Below are positions 6,678-13,233 of a stretch of DNA of 64,000 nucleotides, in pieces. Origin of the DNA: a virus. The position numbers and the translations under genes were made by a program. The notes under the pieces are model-generated. The model ran no database searches and was not told the origin of the DNA. It saw only the letters and a program-made list of their open reading frames with translations. The stretch is from the IMG/VR virus record IMGVR_UViG_3300046673_000068, positions 1 to 64,000 of that record. One strand, written 5' to 3'. Position 1 is the stretch's first letter; the number at the start of each line of letters is the position of its first letter.

Positions 6678-6691
6678 GTGCAATATCGCAC
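6678..6691 (-). promoter_or_regulatory. Operator-like near-palindrome GTGCAATATCGCAC
   Basis: Exact reverse complement of the 5193-5206 element, just after the stop of the 120-aa gene. A pair 1.5 kb apart could allow looping by one regulator. Confidence 0.55.
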
Positions 6692-6702
6692 CAAAACGTA
6701 GT

Positions 6703-6724
6703 ACATCATGCAAGGGAGGAAACA
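6703..6724 (+). repeat. 22-bp leader duplication, copy 1
   Basis: Contains CATCATGCAAGGGAGG, the ribosome binding region of the 100-aa gene. Identical to 6944-6965. Confidence 0.8.
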
Positions 6725-6728
6725 AAAA

Positions 6729-7031
6729 ATGGAGATGCAGATGAAAAGGAAATTCAGGTACGCGGTAATTCTTGGCGCTGAAGATGGCGGGCGAATACTT
6801 TCCCGCCACTACCGCGATGATGATGCAGAAGCCTCGGCGAGGCGCTACCAAAATACTCCAGAGGGATGCTACTCTCATCCTTTCGTTGCGCCCATAGAAA
6901 GAGTTTCAGAAATACTCGGGCGGATCAGTGGCGCATCTGGCACACATCATGCAAGGGAGGAAACACCTATGAACAGCGACGGAAACGATGAACACCAGGA
7001 TGGGTGCGTGTGCCGGGAATGCAGGCCATAA
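6729..7031 (+). CDS. Hypothetical protein, 100 aa, with internal start module
   Basis: ATG after GGGAGG. Residues 1-75 (MKRKFRYAVILGAEDGGR) form one domain. Residue 81 is a Met at 6969 with its own strong RBS, copied from the leader of this same gene, and opens a 20-residue peptide MNSDGNDEHQDGCVCRECRP in the same frame. It may be a fusion of two genes after a stop codon was lost, or the short peptide may be made separately. Function unknown. Confidence 0.6.
   Translation: MEMQMKRKFRYAVILGAEDGGRILSRHYRDDDAEASARRYQNTPEGCYSHPFVAPIERVSEILGRISGASGTHHAREETPMNSDGNDEHQDGCVCRECRP
6944..6965 (+). repeat. 22-bp leader duplication, copy 2
   Basis: Identical to 6703-6724, located inside the preceding gene and followed by an ATG at 6969 with good spacing. 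Confidence 0.8.
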
Positions 7032-7061
7032 CAGCAGTACAGCGCATTGGAGGCGCAGGAA

Positions 7062-7649
7062 ATGATTGAACTCAAAAACATCTACGGCGCTGTGATTTAT
7101 ACAGCTCCGAACATTACGACGGTAAAAGCAACTGTGGAAGAGGCAGTATCAAGCGGTGCCGACCTGAGCGGTGCCTACCTGCGCGGTGCCGACCTGCGCG
7201 ATGCCTACCTGCGCGGTGCCGACCTGCGCGGTGCCTACCTGCGCGGTGCCGACCTGCGCGATGCCTACCTGCGCGGTGCCGACCTGCGCGGTGCCGACCT
7301 GAGCGGTGCCGACCTGAGCGGTGCCGACCTGAGCGGTGCCTACCTGAGCGATGCCTACCTGCGCGGTGCCGACCTGCGCGATGGAAGAATCTCGGCAATG
7401 CGGTGCATGGCGTACTCAGCTTACCCTTACCAGATTCAGGCTGTACTTTTCCAAGACGGCTCCCGGTGGGTGCGTATGGGGTGCCTCTGGAAGTCACTCG
7501 AAGATTGGGAAAAGATAGGTATTCGCAAGAGCAACTTGTCTGAGTTCCCCGACGACGGCTCTGATCGCAGCGAAGAGCGTATTGCGGCATTTGAGTTTGC
7601 CAAAGCAGCCACGCTTCGTATGAAACTTCCAACGGAGATCGCAAAATGA
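7062..7649 (+). CDS. Pentapeptide-repeat protein, 195 aa
   Basis: ATG after GGAGG. Residues 33-107 are fifteen A(D/Y)LxG pentapeptide units, which fold as a right-handed quadrilateral beta helix. The C-terminal 85 residues (YPYQIQAVLFQDGSRWVRMG) are a separate conserved domain. Some pentapeptide proteins (Qnr, MfpA) mimic DNA and protect gyrase; whether this one does is unknown. Units are almost identical at the DNA level. Overlaps the next gene by ATGA. Confidence 0.88.
   Translation: MIELKNIYGAVIYTAPNITTVKATVEEAVSSGADLSGAYLRGADLRDAYLRGADLRGAYLRGADLRDAYLRGADLRGADLSGADLSGADLSGAYLSDAYLRGADLRDGRISAMRCMAYSAYPYQIQAVLFQDGSRWVRMGCLWKSLEDWEKIGIRKSNLSEFPDDGSDRSEERIAAFEFAKAATLRMKLPTEIAK
7158..7382 (+). 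repeat. 15-bp tandem repeat, 15 units
   Basis: Unit GCCGACCTGAGCGGT and close variants, in frame with the pentapeptide-repeat gene. Near identity implies recent slippage expansion. Confidence 0.9.
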
Positions 7650-7744
7650 AAGCACTGCAAGCCGTACTCGACAACCGCGACGCACTAGCGCCGCTCGGAG
7701 CCTACGCAATCTTGGTTTTTGTGCTCTTTGCGCTGGCGTTTTGA
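7646..7744 (+). CDS. Small single-pass membrane protein, 32 aa
   Basis: ATGA overlap with the pentapeptide-repeat gene. A polar N-terminus (MKALQAVLDNRD) is followed by one membrane segment, GAYAILVFVLFALAF. Translational coupling supports a real gene. Function unknown. Confidence 0.6.
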   Translation: MKALQAVLDNRDALAPLGAYAILVFVLFALAF

Positions 7745-7770
7745 ACCACAATCGGCAGACTTGCTCTGCT

Positions 7771-7843
7771 CTGGCCGCTCCGAAGTCGCAAGCAAAGCTA
7801 GGAACTGAGAAGCCTAGACTTTAAGCGGGCCGGGAGCGGCCAG
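7771..7843 (+). ncRNA. Structured RNA candidate between two membrane-protein genes
   Basis: CTGGCCGCTCC (7771-7781) is the exact reverse complement of 7833-7843, an 11-bp closing stem. Inside, AAGT (7783-7786) pairs with ACTT (7818-7821) and CTAGG (7798-7802) with CCTAG (7813-7817), adjacent on the 3' side. No T-run follows, so it is not a simple terminator. No own promoter seen. It may be an mRNA leader element of the gene at 7876. Confidence 0.55.
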
Positions 7844-7875
7844 GAAAGCGCAAGATGCTAACAAGGAGAAAACAA

Positions 7876-7974
7876 ATGCTCTCAAATGAATGGGTTCTCA
7901 GGCACGAAAGATTCATCTATCGTGTAGGCTTCACAGTTATGTTTATAGCTGTGTTTATGCTTGTAGCATGGTAA
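7876..7974 (+). CDS. Small single-pass membrane protein, 32 aa
   Basis: ATG after AAGGAG. MLSNEWVLRHERFIYRV then a membrane segment GFTVMFIAVFMLVAW. Preceded by a structured leader (7771-7843). Holin-like in size only; no lysis gene is next to it. Confidence 0.55.
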   Translation: MLSNEWVLRHERFIYRVGFTVMFIAVFMLVAW

Positions 7975-8003
7975 CATTCTCGCTGTATCAAGAAAGAGGC
8001 AAC

Positions 8004-8162
8004 ATGATAGTCAAGCAAGGGAGTTTAGGCCCGACCTGGGCGGAGATAGTCGCGGCCAGGAACAAGCGGGAAGACGAGGCGGTCGCCCGGAGATTCAAAC
8101 GTGACGAGCGCAGCCAGTGGGACAACCAGTGGGACAACGGGTACGAGAGGGGGCCACGATGA
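8004..8162 (+). CDS. Small charged protein, 52 aa
   Basis: ATG after AAGAGG. Sequence MIVKQGSLGPTWAEIVAARN then a charged tail with the repeat QWDNQWDNG. Overlaps the next gene by ATGA. No known family. Confidence 0.6.
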   Translation: MIVKQGSLGPTWAEIVAARNKREDEAVARRFKRDERSQWDNQWDNGYERGPR

Positions 8163-8326
8163 AGCATCTGTCCTGTCCGAAGTGCAGCCGGGTTGTCGAT
8201 ATTGAAGCGACCTATGTGACCACGGCGATGGTCAACAACGAACTCAAGACCTTCCGCGTGGAACACGGCCACAGTACCACGAAGGGGAGCGAGTTGCAGT
8301 GCGCTTGCGGCCAGTTTCTCAAGTAA
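8159..8326 (+). CDS. Small zinc-ribbon protein, 55 aa
   Basis: Starts in an ATGA overlap. CPKC (residues 6-9) and CAC near the C-terminus form a likely zinc site, with VDIEATYVTTAMVNNELKTF between. Function unknown. Confidence 0.62.
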   Translation: MKHLSCPKCSRVVDIEATYVTTAMVNNELKTFRVEHGHSTTKGSELQCACGQFLK

Positions 8327-8336
8327 CGCAGATGGG

Positions 8337-8354
8337 CCGGACAAACCAGTCCGG
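8337..8354 (+). other. Intergenic hairpin containing a degenerate dyad-repeat arm
   Basis: CCGGAC (8337-8342) pairs with GTCCGG (8349-8354). The right arm begins GTCCGGTTAATGCGG, a copy of the 15-bp repeat with a damaged right end. Confidence 0.45.
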
Positions 8355-8406
8355 TTAATGCGGCAGCGCCCGGTTCCAAATGCCGGGGCAACGCAGAGGA
8401 GGAACA

Positions 8407-8688
8407 ATGCACGATTTAGCAACGATCATCGCCATCAATCGGCAGCCCACACCGCCCAGCATGAAAGACCGCTTCGGCTGCTTCACCGAGCAGGAACAAA
8501 TTATCCTGCAACGGGCTTTGTTGGACTTTTCGATGAAGCAGACCTCGGCCTATAGAACGGCCAATGACTTCACAATTCGGAGTTTGATGGCGGGGGGCAC
8601 TCTTCCCTTGGTCTACTTCGGAATTGAAACCACCAACCGTTTGGTGGATGAGATCAGCCAGACCGGGTCTCGACCGGAGGCCGCTTGA
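8407..8688 (+). CDS. Hypothetical protein, 93 aa
   Basis: ATG after GGAGG. N-terminus MHDLATIIAINRQPTPPS, then an amphipathic helical region with TEQEQIILQRALLDFSMKQ. Possibly has a weak hydrophobic segment (LMAGGTLPLVYFGI). No known family. Confidence 0.65.
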   Translation: MHDLATIIAINRQPTPPSMKDRFGCFTEQEQIILQRALLDFSMKQTSAYRTANDFTIRSLMAGGTLPLVYFGIETTNRLVDEISQTGSRPEAA

Positions 8689-8924
8689 TACTCTCAACCC
8701 CAACGTGTGACACTCTCGGCTGCACGAAGACTCACACAGCCTCGAACGGTTGGTGGGTTGTCCGGGTAGTGGACTTTTACAAAGAACTCTGGAAGTGGGA
8801 GGACGCAGAAGCCGTGGGCGTACTCAAGGGCCCGAAGACCTTCCACTTCTGCGGGCAAACGCACGCTCTACAGTTTCTATCCTCAGAGATGGGGAGCAAG
8901 ACAGATAAACCGGAGGAGAAATGA
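8685..8924 (+). CDS. Hypothetical protein, 79 aa (TTG start)
   Basis: Coupled by a TTGA overlap to the previous gene; GGAGG lies 5 bases upstream, a short spacing. CDTLGC and FCGQTH may bind zinc. The segment VVRVVDF is encoded by an internal dyad-repeat copy. Overlaps the next gene by ATGA. Confidence 0.55.
   Translation: MILSTPTCDTLGCTKTHTASNGWWVVRVVDFYKELWKWEDAEAVGVLKGPKTFHFCGQTHALQFLSSEMGSKTDKPEEK
8760..8774 (+). repeat. 15-bp dyad repeat inside a gene, one mismatch
   Basis: GTCCGGGTAGTGGAC, read as VRVVD in the host gene. Confidence 0.8.
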
Positions 8925-9034
8925 CCAACCACAACGACGGCCTCGGCTGCTTCCGGGGCTTAATGTACGCTCTGCCTTTGGCGCTGCTGTGCTGGGTGCT
9001 GATTATCCTGGCCGTCAGGTGGGGGATGAAATGA
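8921..9034 (+). CDS. Small membrane protein, 37 aa
   Basis: ATGA overlaps at both ends. A polar start (MTNHNDGLGCFRG) is followed by a membrane segment ALPLALLCWVLIILAV and a basic end. Coupled translation supports it. Function unknown. Confidence 0.6.
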   Translation: MTNHNDGLGCFRGLMYALPLALLCWVLIILAVRWGMK

Positions 9035-9264
9035 CCGACTTATCTCTGAGAACCACCCGGCTGAACTTCAAAACCTCGGACGCCGTTTGGGAAAGGGGGA
9101 AGCACCGGGAGGTTGTGATCGAAGCCCGCCCCCGAACCTGCACCGTGCGCCTTGCCGGAATGAGAACTTCCTTCACCATCGAGTGGTCCGCGATTCACAG
9201 CTTGGCGGCGAAGATGGCCGTCGCCGCTGAGAAAGCAGAGAAGAAGAAAGCGAAGAAAAAGTGA
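9031..9264 (+). CDS. Small protein with Lys-rich tail, 77 aa
   Basis: Coupled to the membrane protein by ATGA. Beta-rich core (TCTVRLAGMRTSFTIEW), then a helix and a tail of alternating Ala/Lys/Glu that could bind nucleic acid. No known family. Confidence 0.62.
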   Translation: MTDLSLRTTRLNFKTSDAVWERGKHREVVIEARPRTCTVRLAGMRTSFTIEWSAIHSLAAKMAVAAEKAEKKKAKKK

Positions 9265-9298
9265 GTTTTCCACAGATTTCTTTGCAAAGGTTGCGAGT

Positions 9299-9326
9299 TT
9301 GGCACGGGAATTGCTAGTAGTATAGC
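9299..9326 (+). promoter_or_regulatory. Promoter of the GIY-YIG gene
   Basis: TTGGCA (9299-9304), 16-base spacer, TATAGC (9321-9326). TTTTCCACA (9266-9274) lies 24 bases upstream. The homing endonuclease thus seems to carry its own promoter. Confidence 0.6.
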
Positions 9327-9367
9327 GGGCCAATTCAGACCCCAATTCCCTACAAAGAGGCAACTTA

Positions 9368-10198
9368 ATGCAAATTGAAGATTTTGAACGGTTTATGTCC
9401 GAACAACTGACGTGCAGCATCGACGACGTACCCGCTGGACAGGGGGCAATCTACTTGATTACGAATCTTGTCAATGGAAAAGTGTATGTTGGGCAGACTT
9501 GGGGTTCGGTGTCCGCTCGGTGGACGAGCCATCTGCACGACGCCGAGAATCGTCCGCAGTTTTATTTTCACCGCGCTCTCAACAAGTACGGGAAGGAAAA
9601 TTTTGTAGCGGGGGTTTTGGGGTGGGCCAAAACCGAAGAAGAGTTGAACGATTTGGAAATCCTTTGGATACTGCTTCTCGACTCTGCTGACCGAAAATAT
9701 GGGTACAACTCTACCCACGGCGGAAGAGGAGGAAAGTTCAACAGCGAAGCGAAAGAAAAAATGTCAGAAGCTCATAGACGACGGTATGAAGACCCGGCGG
9801 AGCGCAAGAGGCAGTCTGACTCCATGAAACGAATGTGGTCCGACCCCGACATCAGAAAGAATATACTGGCTGGCCAAACAAAATGGCTTGAAAACCCCCA
9901 AGGGAGGCCGATCCGGTCAAAACGCGCCAAGCAAGTAGCAAACCGCCCGGAGATTAAGCAGAAAATGTCCGAGAACATGACAAAACGGTGGTCTGATCCA
10001 GAAAAACGTCAGAAACAATCCGAAAAATCGAAGGAAGCCTTGGCCGACCCGAAAGTCCGAAAGAAAATCTCAGAAGGAACACGAAAGGGATTGGAAGAAG
10101 CCAAACTCCGGCGAAAAGAGCAAGGAATTGTGAAACCAAAGAGAGTTCAAAGCCGAAACGCCTTGGGAAAGTTTATTAAGGAGGAGGGGAAGAAATGA
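9368..10198 (+). CDS. GIY-YIG homing endonuclease, 276 aa
   Basis: Residues 25-115 carry the GIY-YIG nuclease fold: AIYLITNLVNGKVYVGQT (variant of GIY-10-YIG), an Arg in ARWTSHLHDA, and later NSTHGG. The rest is Lys/Arg-rich with repeated NUMOD3-like blocks (KEKMSEAHRRRYEDP, RKKISEGTRKGLEEA), typical DNA-binding modules of phage homing enzymes. Free-standing, with its own promoter and RBS (AAAGAGG), and lower GC than its neighbours: a mobile gene. Confidence 0.92.
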   Translation: MQIEDFERFMSEQLTCSIDDVPAGQGAIYLITNLVNGKVYVGQTWGSVSARWTSHLHDAENRPQFYFHRALNKYGKENFVAGVLGWAKTEEELNDLEILWILLLDSADRKYGYNSTHGGRGGKFNSEAKEKMSEAHRRRYEDPAERKRQSDSMKRMWSDPDIRKNILAGQTKWLENPQGRPIRSKRAKQVANRPEIKQKMSENMTKRWSDPEKRQKQSEKSKEALADPKVRKKISEGTRKGLEEAKLRRKEQGIVKPKRVQSRNALGKFIKEEGKK

Positions 10199-10428
10199 AA
10201 CACGTCATTGTGATTGAAACCTCGGACGACCGGCCCCTGAATAAGCGGACGCTGTGTCTATTCCGAGCGCAAGCTATCTGCGCCCTTCACGACCTGGCGA
10301 CAAAGTACGTGGGTTTGTCCTTCATTAACACGCGGTTCAACGTATCGTCCGCCACCGTCGCTATTCACGAAATGTACAATCTACCGCCCTGGAACCCGGA
10401 AACGGGAACCAGCGAGTCGTCCAGGTAA
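10195..10428 (+). CDS. Hypothetical protein, 77 aa
   Basis: ATGA overlap with the GIY-YIG gene. Sequence MKHVIVIETSDDRPLNKRT; no known motif. Its stop is the TAA inside the dyad repeat at 10419, so the last codons (TCC AGG) come from the repeat. Confidence 0.6.
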   Translation: MKHVIVIETSDDRPLNKRTLCLFRAQAICALHDLATKYVGLSFINTRFNVSSATVAIHEMYNLPPWNPETGTSESSR

Positions 10429-10433
10429 TGGAC
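10419..10433 (+). repeat. 15-bp dyad repeat GTCCAGGTAATGGAC
   Basis: Perfect copy; supplies the stop codon of the 77-aa gene. Confidence 0.92.
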
Positions 10434-10448
10434 AGAAAGTGAGATGTT

Positions 10449-10739
10449 ATGGCACAGTGGCAGCGACACTTGGACATGAAGGACGTGTGGGACAGCGGAG
10501 ACATTCCTCTTGTTGCCCGCACTGCGGCAGACCGTTTGGAGGTTTTGGCCCCCTTCGGCGGCAACTACCTGGACGACGAAAAGCTGGACCTCGTGGACGA
10601 ACTACGCGCCCTAGCCGAAGACGAAGGAGCAACAACCAGCGACTTCGACAACGTGTGGGGCCGGGTTTACGATTGGGCCGACACGCCACTCGACTCCAGC
10701 TTCGGCGGAAAGAAAGTTTGTTGGGTTGCGACGTTCTAA
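10449..10739 (+). CDS. Conserved phage hypothetical protein, 96 aa
   Basis: Starts MAQWQRHLDMKDVWDSGDIP and ends DWADTPLDSSFGGKKVCWVA, both conserved-looking blocks. RBS is weak. Acidic and soluble; function unknown. Flanked on both sides by dyad repeats. Confidence 0.7.
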   Translation: MAQWQRHLDMKDVWDSGDIPLVARTAADRLEVLAPFGGNYLDDEKLDLVDELRALAEDEGATTSDFDNVWGRVYDWADTPLDSSFGGKKVCWVATF

Positions 10740-10746
10740 ACAACAA

Positions 10747-10761
10747 GTCCAGGTAATGGAC
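10747..10761 (+). repeat. 15-bp dyad repeat GTCCAGGTAATGGAC
   Basis: Perfect copy directly before a duplicated leader (10765-10795). Confidence 0.92.
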
Positions 10762-10764
10762 AAC

Positions 10765-10795
10765 CAACCAAAACCCGAAGGAGGGTTTATGAAGC
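10765..10795 (+). repeat. 31-bp leader duplication, copy 1
   Basis: Includes the RBS GAAGGAGGGTTTATG and the first codons of the 53-aa gene. Identical over 31 bases to 11205-11235. Confidence 0.85.
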
Positions 10796-10950
10796 GATGG
10801 AAGATTGATTTCGGAGGCTCTGTAATCGTAGAGGCCGACGACCAATATGAAGCCGAAGCCTTGGCACGAGAGCGCGTTTCTTCTGACGGCGACTGGGCTG
10901 AACAGAGGCGGTGTCGGCAAATCAGCGGTTTTGACTACGAGGAGAACTAA
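10789..10950 (+). CDS. Small protein, 53 aa
   Basis: ATG after GAAGGAGGG. MKRWKIDFGGSVIVEADDQY resembles short phage proteins with a beta-hairpin followed by a helix (EAEALARERV). The repeat ATG at 10756 is in frame and could add eleven residues. Confidence 0.65.
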   Translation: MKRWKIDFGGSVIVEADDQYEAEALARERVSSDGDWAEQRRCRQISGFDYEEN

Positions 10951-11166
10951 ATGGGCTTGCAAAACCTGATTACCTATTTCTACCCCGACCATTGGCGCAC
11001 GAATGACCTAGCCGTTGAAGTCAGGCTTCTGGGCAAGCGTGTAGGGTATATTCGTCAAGAACGGCTGCGCGATTTCAAGGACGAGATCGAGAATTTGGAA
11101 GATGTGGCCCGCCGCGCCGTCGATGCCCTTGAGTGTGCAATCGAAACCTTGTCCGAACAGGTCTAA
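10951..11166 (+). CDS. Helical hypothetical protein, 71 aa
   Basis: ATG immediately follows the TAA of the previous gene; GAGGAG overlaps that gene's end. Contains VGYIRQERLRDFKDEIENLE and a C-terminal amphipathic helix, a likely coiled coil. Confidence 0.65.
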   Translation: MGLQNLITYFYPDHWRTNDLAVEVRLLGKRVGYIRQERLRDFKDEIENLEDVARRAVDALECAIETLSEQV

Positions 11167-11188
11167 CCAAAGTTGGCGGAATAACCAT

Positions 11189-11203
11189 GTCCATTAGCCG
11201 GAC
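11189..11203 (-). repeat. 15-bp dyad repeat, reverse orientation, one mismatch
   Basis: GTCCATTAGCCGGAC. It precedes the second copy of the 31-bp leader, in the orientation opposite to the repeat before the first copy. Confidence 0.82.
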
Positions 11204-11204
11204 G

Positions 11205-11235
11205 CAACCAAAACCCGAAGGAGGGTTTATGAAGC
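11205..11235 (+). repeat. 31-bp leader duplication, copy 2
   Basis: Identical to 10765-10795; contains the RBS and start of the 88-aa gene. Confidence 0.85.
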
Positions 11236-11495
11236 AAGTTGTAACAGTCACCGAAATAGAAGGCGAGGGTCTCGAAGCCTTGCTCAACGAAAACGTTCTG
11301 ATCTATTGCATGAACTACTTCTACACCGGCAAGCTCGTCGGAGTCAATGACAAGTTTGTCAAGTTGGAAGGGGCAAAGATCGTGTACGAAACCGGGCCAT
11401 CCAGCGAGAAGGACTACAAAGACGCACAGCCTTTGCCGAACAACACCTGGTACGTCCAAACTGCCGCCATCGAGTCCTTTGGCCTCGGAAAGTAG
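11229..11495 (+). CDS. Conserved hypothetical protein, 88 aa
   Basis: ATG after GAAGGAGGG. The blocks NENVLIYCMNYFYTGKL and NTWYVQTAAIESFG resemble a widespread phage/bacterial family of unknown function with a small beta-barrel pattern. It shares its leader with the 53-aa gene. Confidence 0.7.
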   Translation: MKQVVTVTEIEGEGLEALLNENVLIYCMNYFYTGKLVGVNDKFVKLEGAKIVYETGPSSEKDYKDAQPLPNNTWYVQTAAIESFGLGK

Positions 11496-11502
11496 GCCGA
11501 GC

Positions 11503-11736
11503 ATGAGGGCTAGCAAACAGAAATATCGGTCGCGGTCGTGGTCGGGGTCGCGGTCGTGGTCGTGGTCGCGGTCGTGGTCGGGGTCGCGGTCGTGGTCGTG
11601 GTCGCGGTCGTGGTCGGGGTCGCGGTCGTGGTCGGGGTCGCGGTCGTGGTCGGGGTCGCGGTCGTGGTCGGGGTCGGGGTCGCGGTCGTGGTCGTGGTCG
11701 GGGTCGCGGTCGTGGTCGTGGTCGGGGTCGTTTTAG
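11503..11736 (+). CDS. Possible Arg/Ser/Trp-repeat protein, 77 aa
   Basis: MRASKQKYRSRSW is followed by tandem SRSWSG units encoded by a 6-bp DNA repeat. The repeat leaves other frames open too (one reads Val/Ala/Gly), so coding is uncertain; there is no convincing RBS. It may be a true low-complexity protein or a non-coding satellite before the integrase. Confidence 0.35.
   Translation: MRASKQKYRSRSWSGSRSWSWSRSWSGSRSWSWSRSWSGSRSWSGSRSWSGSRSWSGSGSRSWSWSGSRSWSWSGSF
11527..11730 (+). repeat. 6-bp tandem repeat GGTCGN, 34 units
   Basis: GGTCGC, GGTCGT and GGTCGG alternate over 204 bases with no A on the plus strand. Located 34 bases upstream of the integrase start. Confidence 0.92.
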
Positions 11737-11764
11737 TCCTGCCCGCAAAAAACAAAGGAAACCC

Positions 11765-12877
11765 ATGTCCAATTTAATCAAACGCGGAGCCTCTTACCAC
11801 CTGGACCTCACATCCGGGGGGAGAAGGCTTCGCTTCTCTCTGGGCACACGCCTCCCCCAGGCCGCTCGAACCCTGGCGCGTCAGATCGAGTGCGCTATCG
11901 CTGGCGGGCCCAAGGCAGAGGAGTGGGAAGTTTTGAAGCTGGTCCTGCCCCCCAAGAGCTTCGCAATCTTGGCCTCGGGCCGGGGTCTCACGGCGCAGCC
12001 AAACATGGCAGAATTTGAAACCCTCTTTCAAGAAAAACTTGACCGGCGAGTGAAGCTCGGGGAGTTGGCGGAGAGCAGCCGGAACTTGTACCTGTGGGCG
12101 GCGGACAGGTTCTTCTCCCGCATGGCTGAACTCAAAGTCCGGAAAATGGACGCCGTTACCCCGACTCTGGCCGAGGAGTATTTGATATTCAGGAAAGAAG
12201 CCACGTTGGCCAAAGGCGGCTCGGGGCGCGGGCTTGTGACCGAAACCACCGTACTCCAAGCTGTCTTCAACCTAGCCGTGGAAGAAGGACTCATCAAGAG
12301 CAGCCCCTTGCGGAACAAGTACAAACCAGATTCAGACCCCAAAGGCCCAGACCCATTTACACCGGAAGAGATCGCCAAACTCGACGCGGCGGCTACTGGA
12401 CCAGACAGACTGCCCTTCCTTTTGCTGAGATGGACCGGCCTGAGAGGATCAGACGCGGTGACGGTGCGCTGGTCGTCCATTAACTGGACAGACAGAAAGC
12501 TGCACGTTCAAACTAGGAAGAGAAAGACCTGGGTGGTTGTTCCGCTGTACGGCGAACTGTTGGAGACGTTGGAGGCTGTCTATCTTGGCCGCACCGGAAC
12601 TGTATCGGGGGCAGACGACTCTCCCATTCTGTTCGGGCTCTCTCGCGCCAAGCTGTACAAACTCGTCGCTGACTTGGGCATCCGTGCCGGAGTCAAGAAC
12701 TGCCACCCCCACAAATTTCGGGCCTCCCTCGCCTGTACGCTACTCGAACGAGGAGCGACTCTATTCGACGTAGCCAAACTGCTCGGGGACTCACACGCGG
12801 TCGTTGAGAAATTTTACGCAGCAACAACAGACAAGCAGCAGGAACGAATCCGTGGTATAATGGAAAAGTCCGGGTAA
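11765..12877 (+). CDS. int: Tyrosine recombinase / integrase, 370 aa
   Basis: Catalytic residues are visible: R227 in TGLRGSDA, K252/K254 in the RKRK turn, H316-x-x-R319 in CHPHKFR, H344 in GDSH and the nucleophile Y351 in VVEKFYA. Residues 80-170 fit the core-binding (SAM-like) domain and 1-60 an arm-type N-terminal domain, as in phage integrases. It cuts and rejoins DNA through a 3'-phosphotyrosine link. The stop is the TAA of a dyad-repeat copy. Suggests a temperate lifestyle or a resolution function; no attachment site is identifiable here. Confidence 0.93.
   Translation: MSNLIKRGASYHLDLTSGGRRLRFSLGTRLPQAARTLARQIECAIAGGPKAEEWEVLKLVLPPKSFAILASGRGLTAQPNMAEFETLFQEKLDRRVKLGELAESSRNLYLWAADRFFSRMAELKVRKMDAVTPTLAEEYLIFRKEATLAKGGSGRGLVTETTVLQAVFNLAVEEGLIKSSPLRNKYKPDSDPKGPDPFTPEEIAKLDAAATGPDRLPFLLLRWTGLRGSDAVTVRWSSINWTDRKLHVQTRKRKTWVVVPLYGELLETLEAVYLGRTGTVSGADDSPILFGLSRAKLYKLVADLGIRAGVKNCHPHKFRASLACTLLERGATLFDVAKLLGDSHAVVEKFYAATTDKQQERIRGIMEKSG
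12475..12489 (-). repeat. 15-bp dyad repeat inside the integrase gene
   Basis: GTCCATTAACTGGAC, read as SINWTD between the catalytic R and K. Confidence 0.88.
12856..12861 (+). promoter_or_regulatory. Extended -10 element (TGGTATAATGG) at the integrase end
   Basis: CGTGGTATAATGG matches the extended -10 seen at 13257, 18181, 22791 and 35884. The dyad repeat at 12868 begins exactly where transcription would start. No clear -35. Confidence 0.5.
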
Positions 12878-12882
12878 TGGAC
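12868..12882 (+). repeat. 15-bp dyad repeat GTCCGGGTAATGGAC
   Basis: Its TAA ends the integrase gene; placed 7 bases after a -10 element. Confidence 0.92.
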
Positions 12883-12896
12883 GAGGAGGTAGCGAG

Positions 12897-13124
12897 ATGG
12901 TTGACTACAGTTTTTGTGAGGCCGTAACTGCTGGTTCTGCGAGCCGGTGGCACATTCGGCCCTTGTCCAACAAAGGAAGGAAGCCCTCCGGAGGCGCGGA
13001 TACTGCAGCTCTTTGCGGTCGTCAAGTATCTTGGGATGTGAACTGCAACATCCACCCCGCTGCCCTCGCAGGAGCGTGCTTAGTTTGCGCGGAAATTTAC
13101 AAGAACAGAGAAGGGGTAGAATGA
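12897..13124 (+). CDS. Small Cys-containing protein, 75 aa
   Basis: ATG after GAGGAGG. Sequence MVDYSFCEAVTAGSASRWHI; CNIHPAALAGACLVCAEIY may be a metal-binding cluster. Could be read from the promoter at 12856. Ends in an ATGA overlap. Confidence 0.6.
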   Translation: MVDYSFCEAVTAGSASRWHIRPLSNKGRKPSGGADTAALCGRQVSWDVNCNIHPAALAGACLVCAEIYKNREGVE

Positions 13125-13225
13125 CAGAGCAACTTTGTTTACGCTTAGAACGTTTTGCAACACAAAAGGCTCTTGCCCACAACGATTGGCAACCGCTTAC
13201 AAACTTTACGAATCCTTGGTGGTAA
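13121..13225 (+). CDS. Very small protein, 34 aa
   Basis: ATGA-coupled to the 75-aa gene. MTEQLCLRLERFATQKALAH ends NFTNPWW. Coupling is the only support. Confidence 0.45.
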   Translation: MTEQLCLRLERFATQKALAHNDWQPLTNFTNPWW

Positions 13226-13233
13226 CAATCTTG

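Noticed and set aside
11765-12877. Attachment site next to the integrase
   Set aside because: No tRNA-derived sequence or unique direct repeat is apparent; the dyad repeat there is genome-wide, so it cannot be assigned as att.
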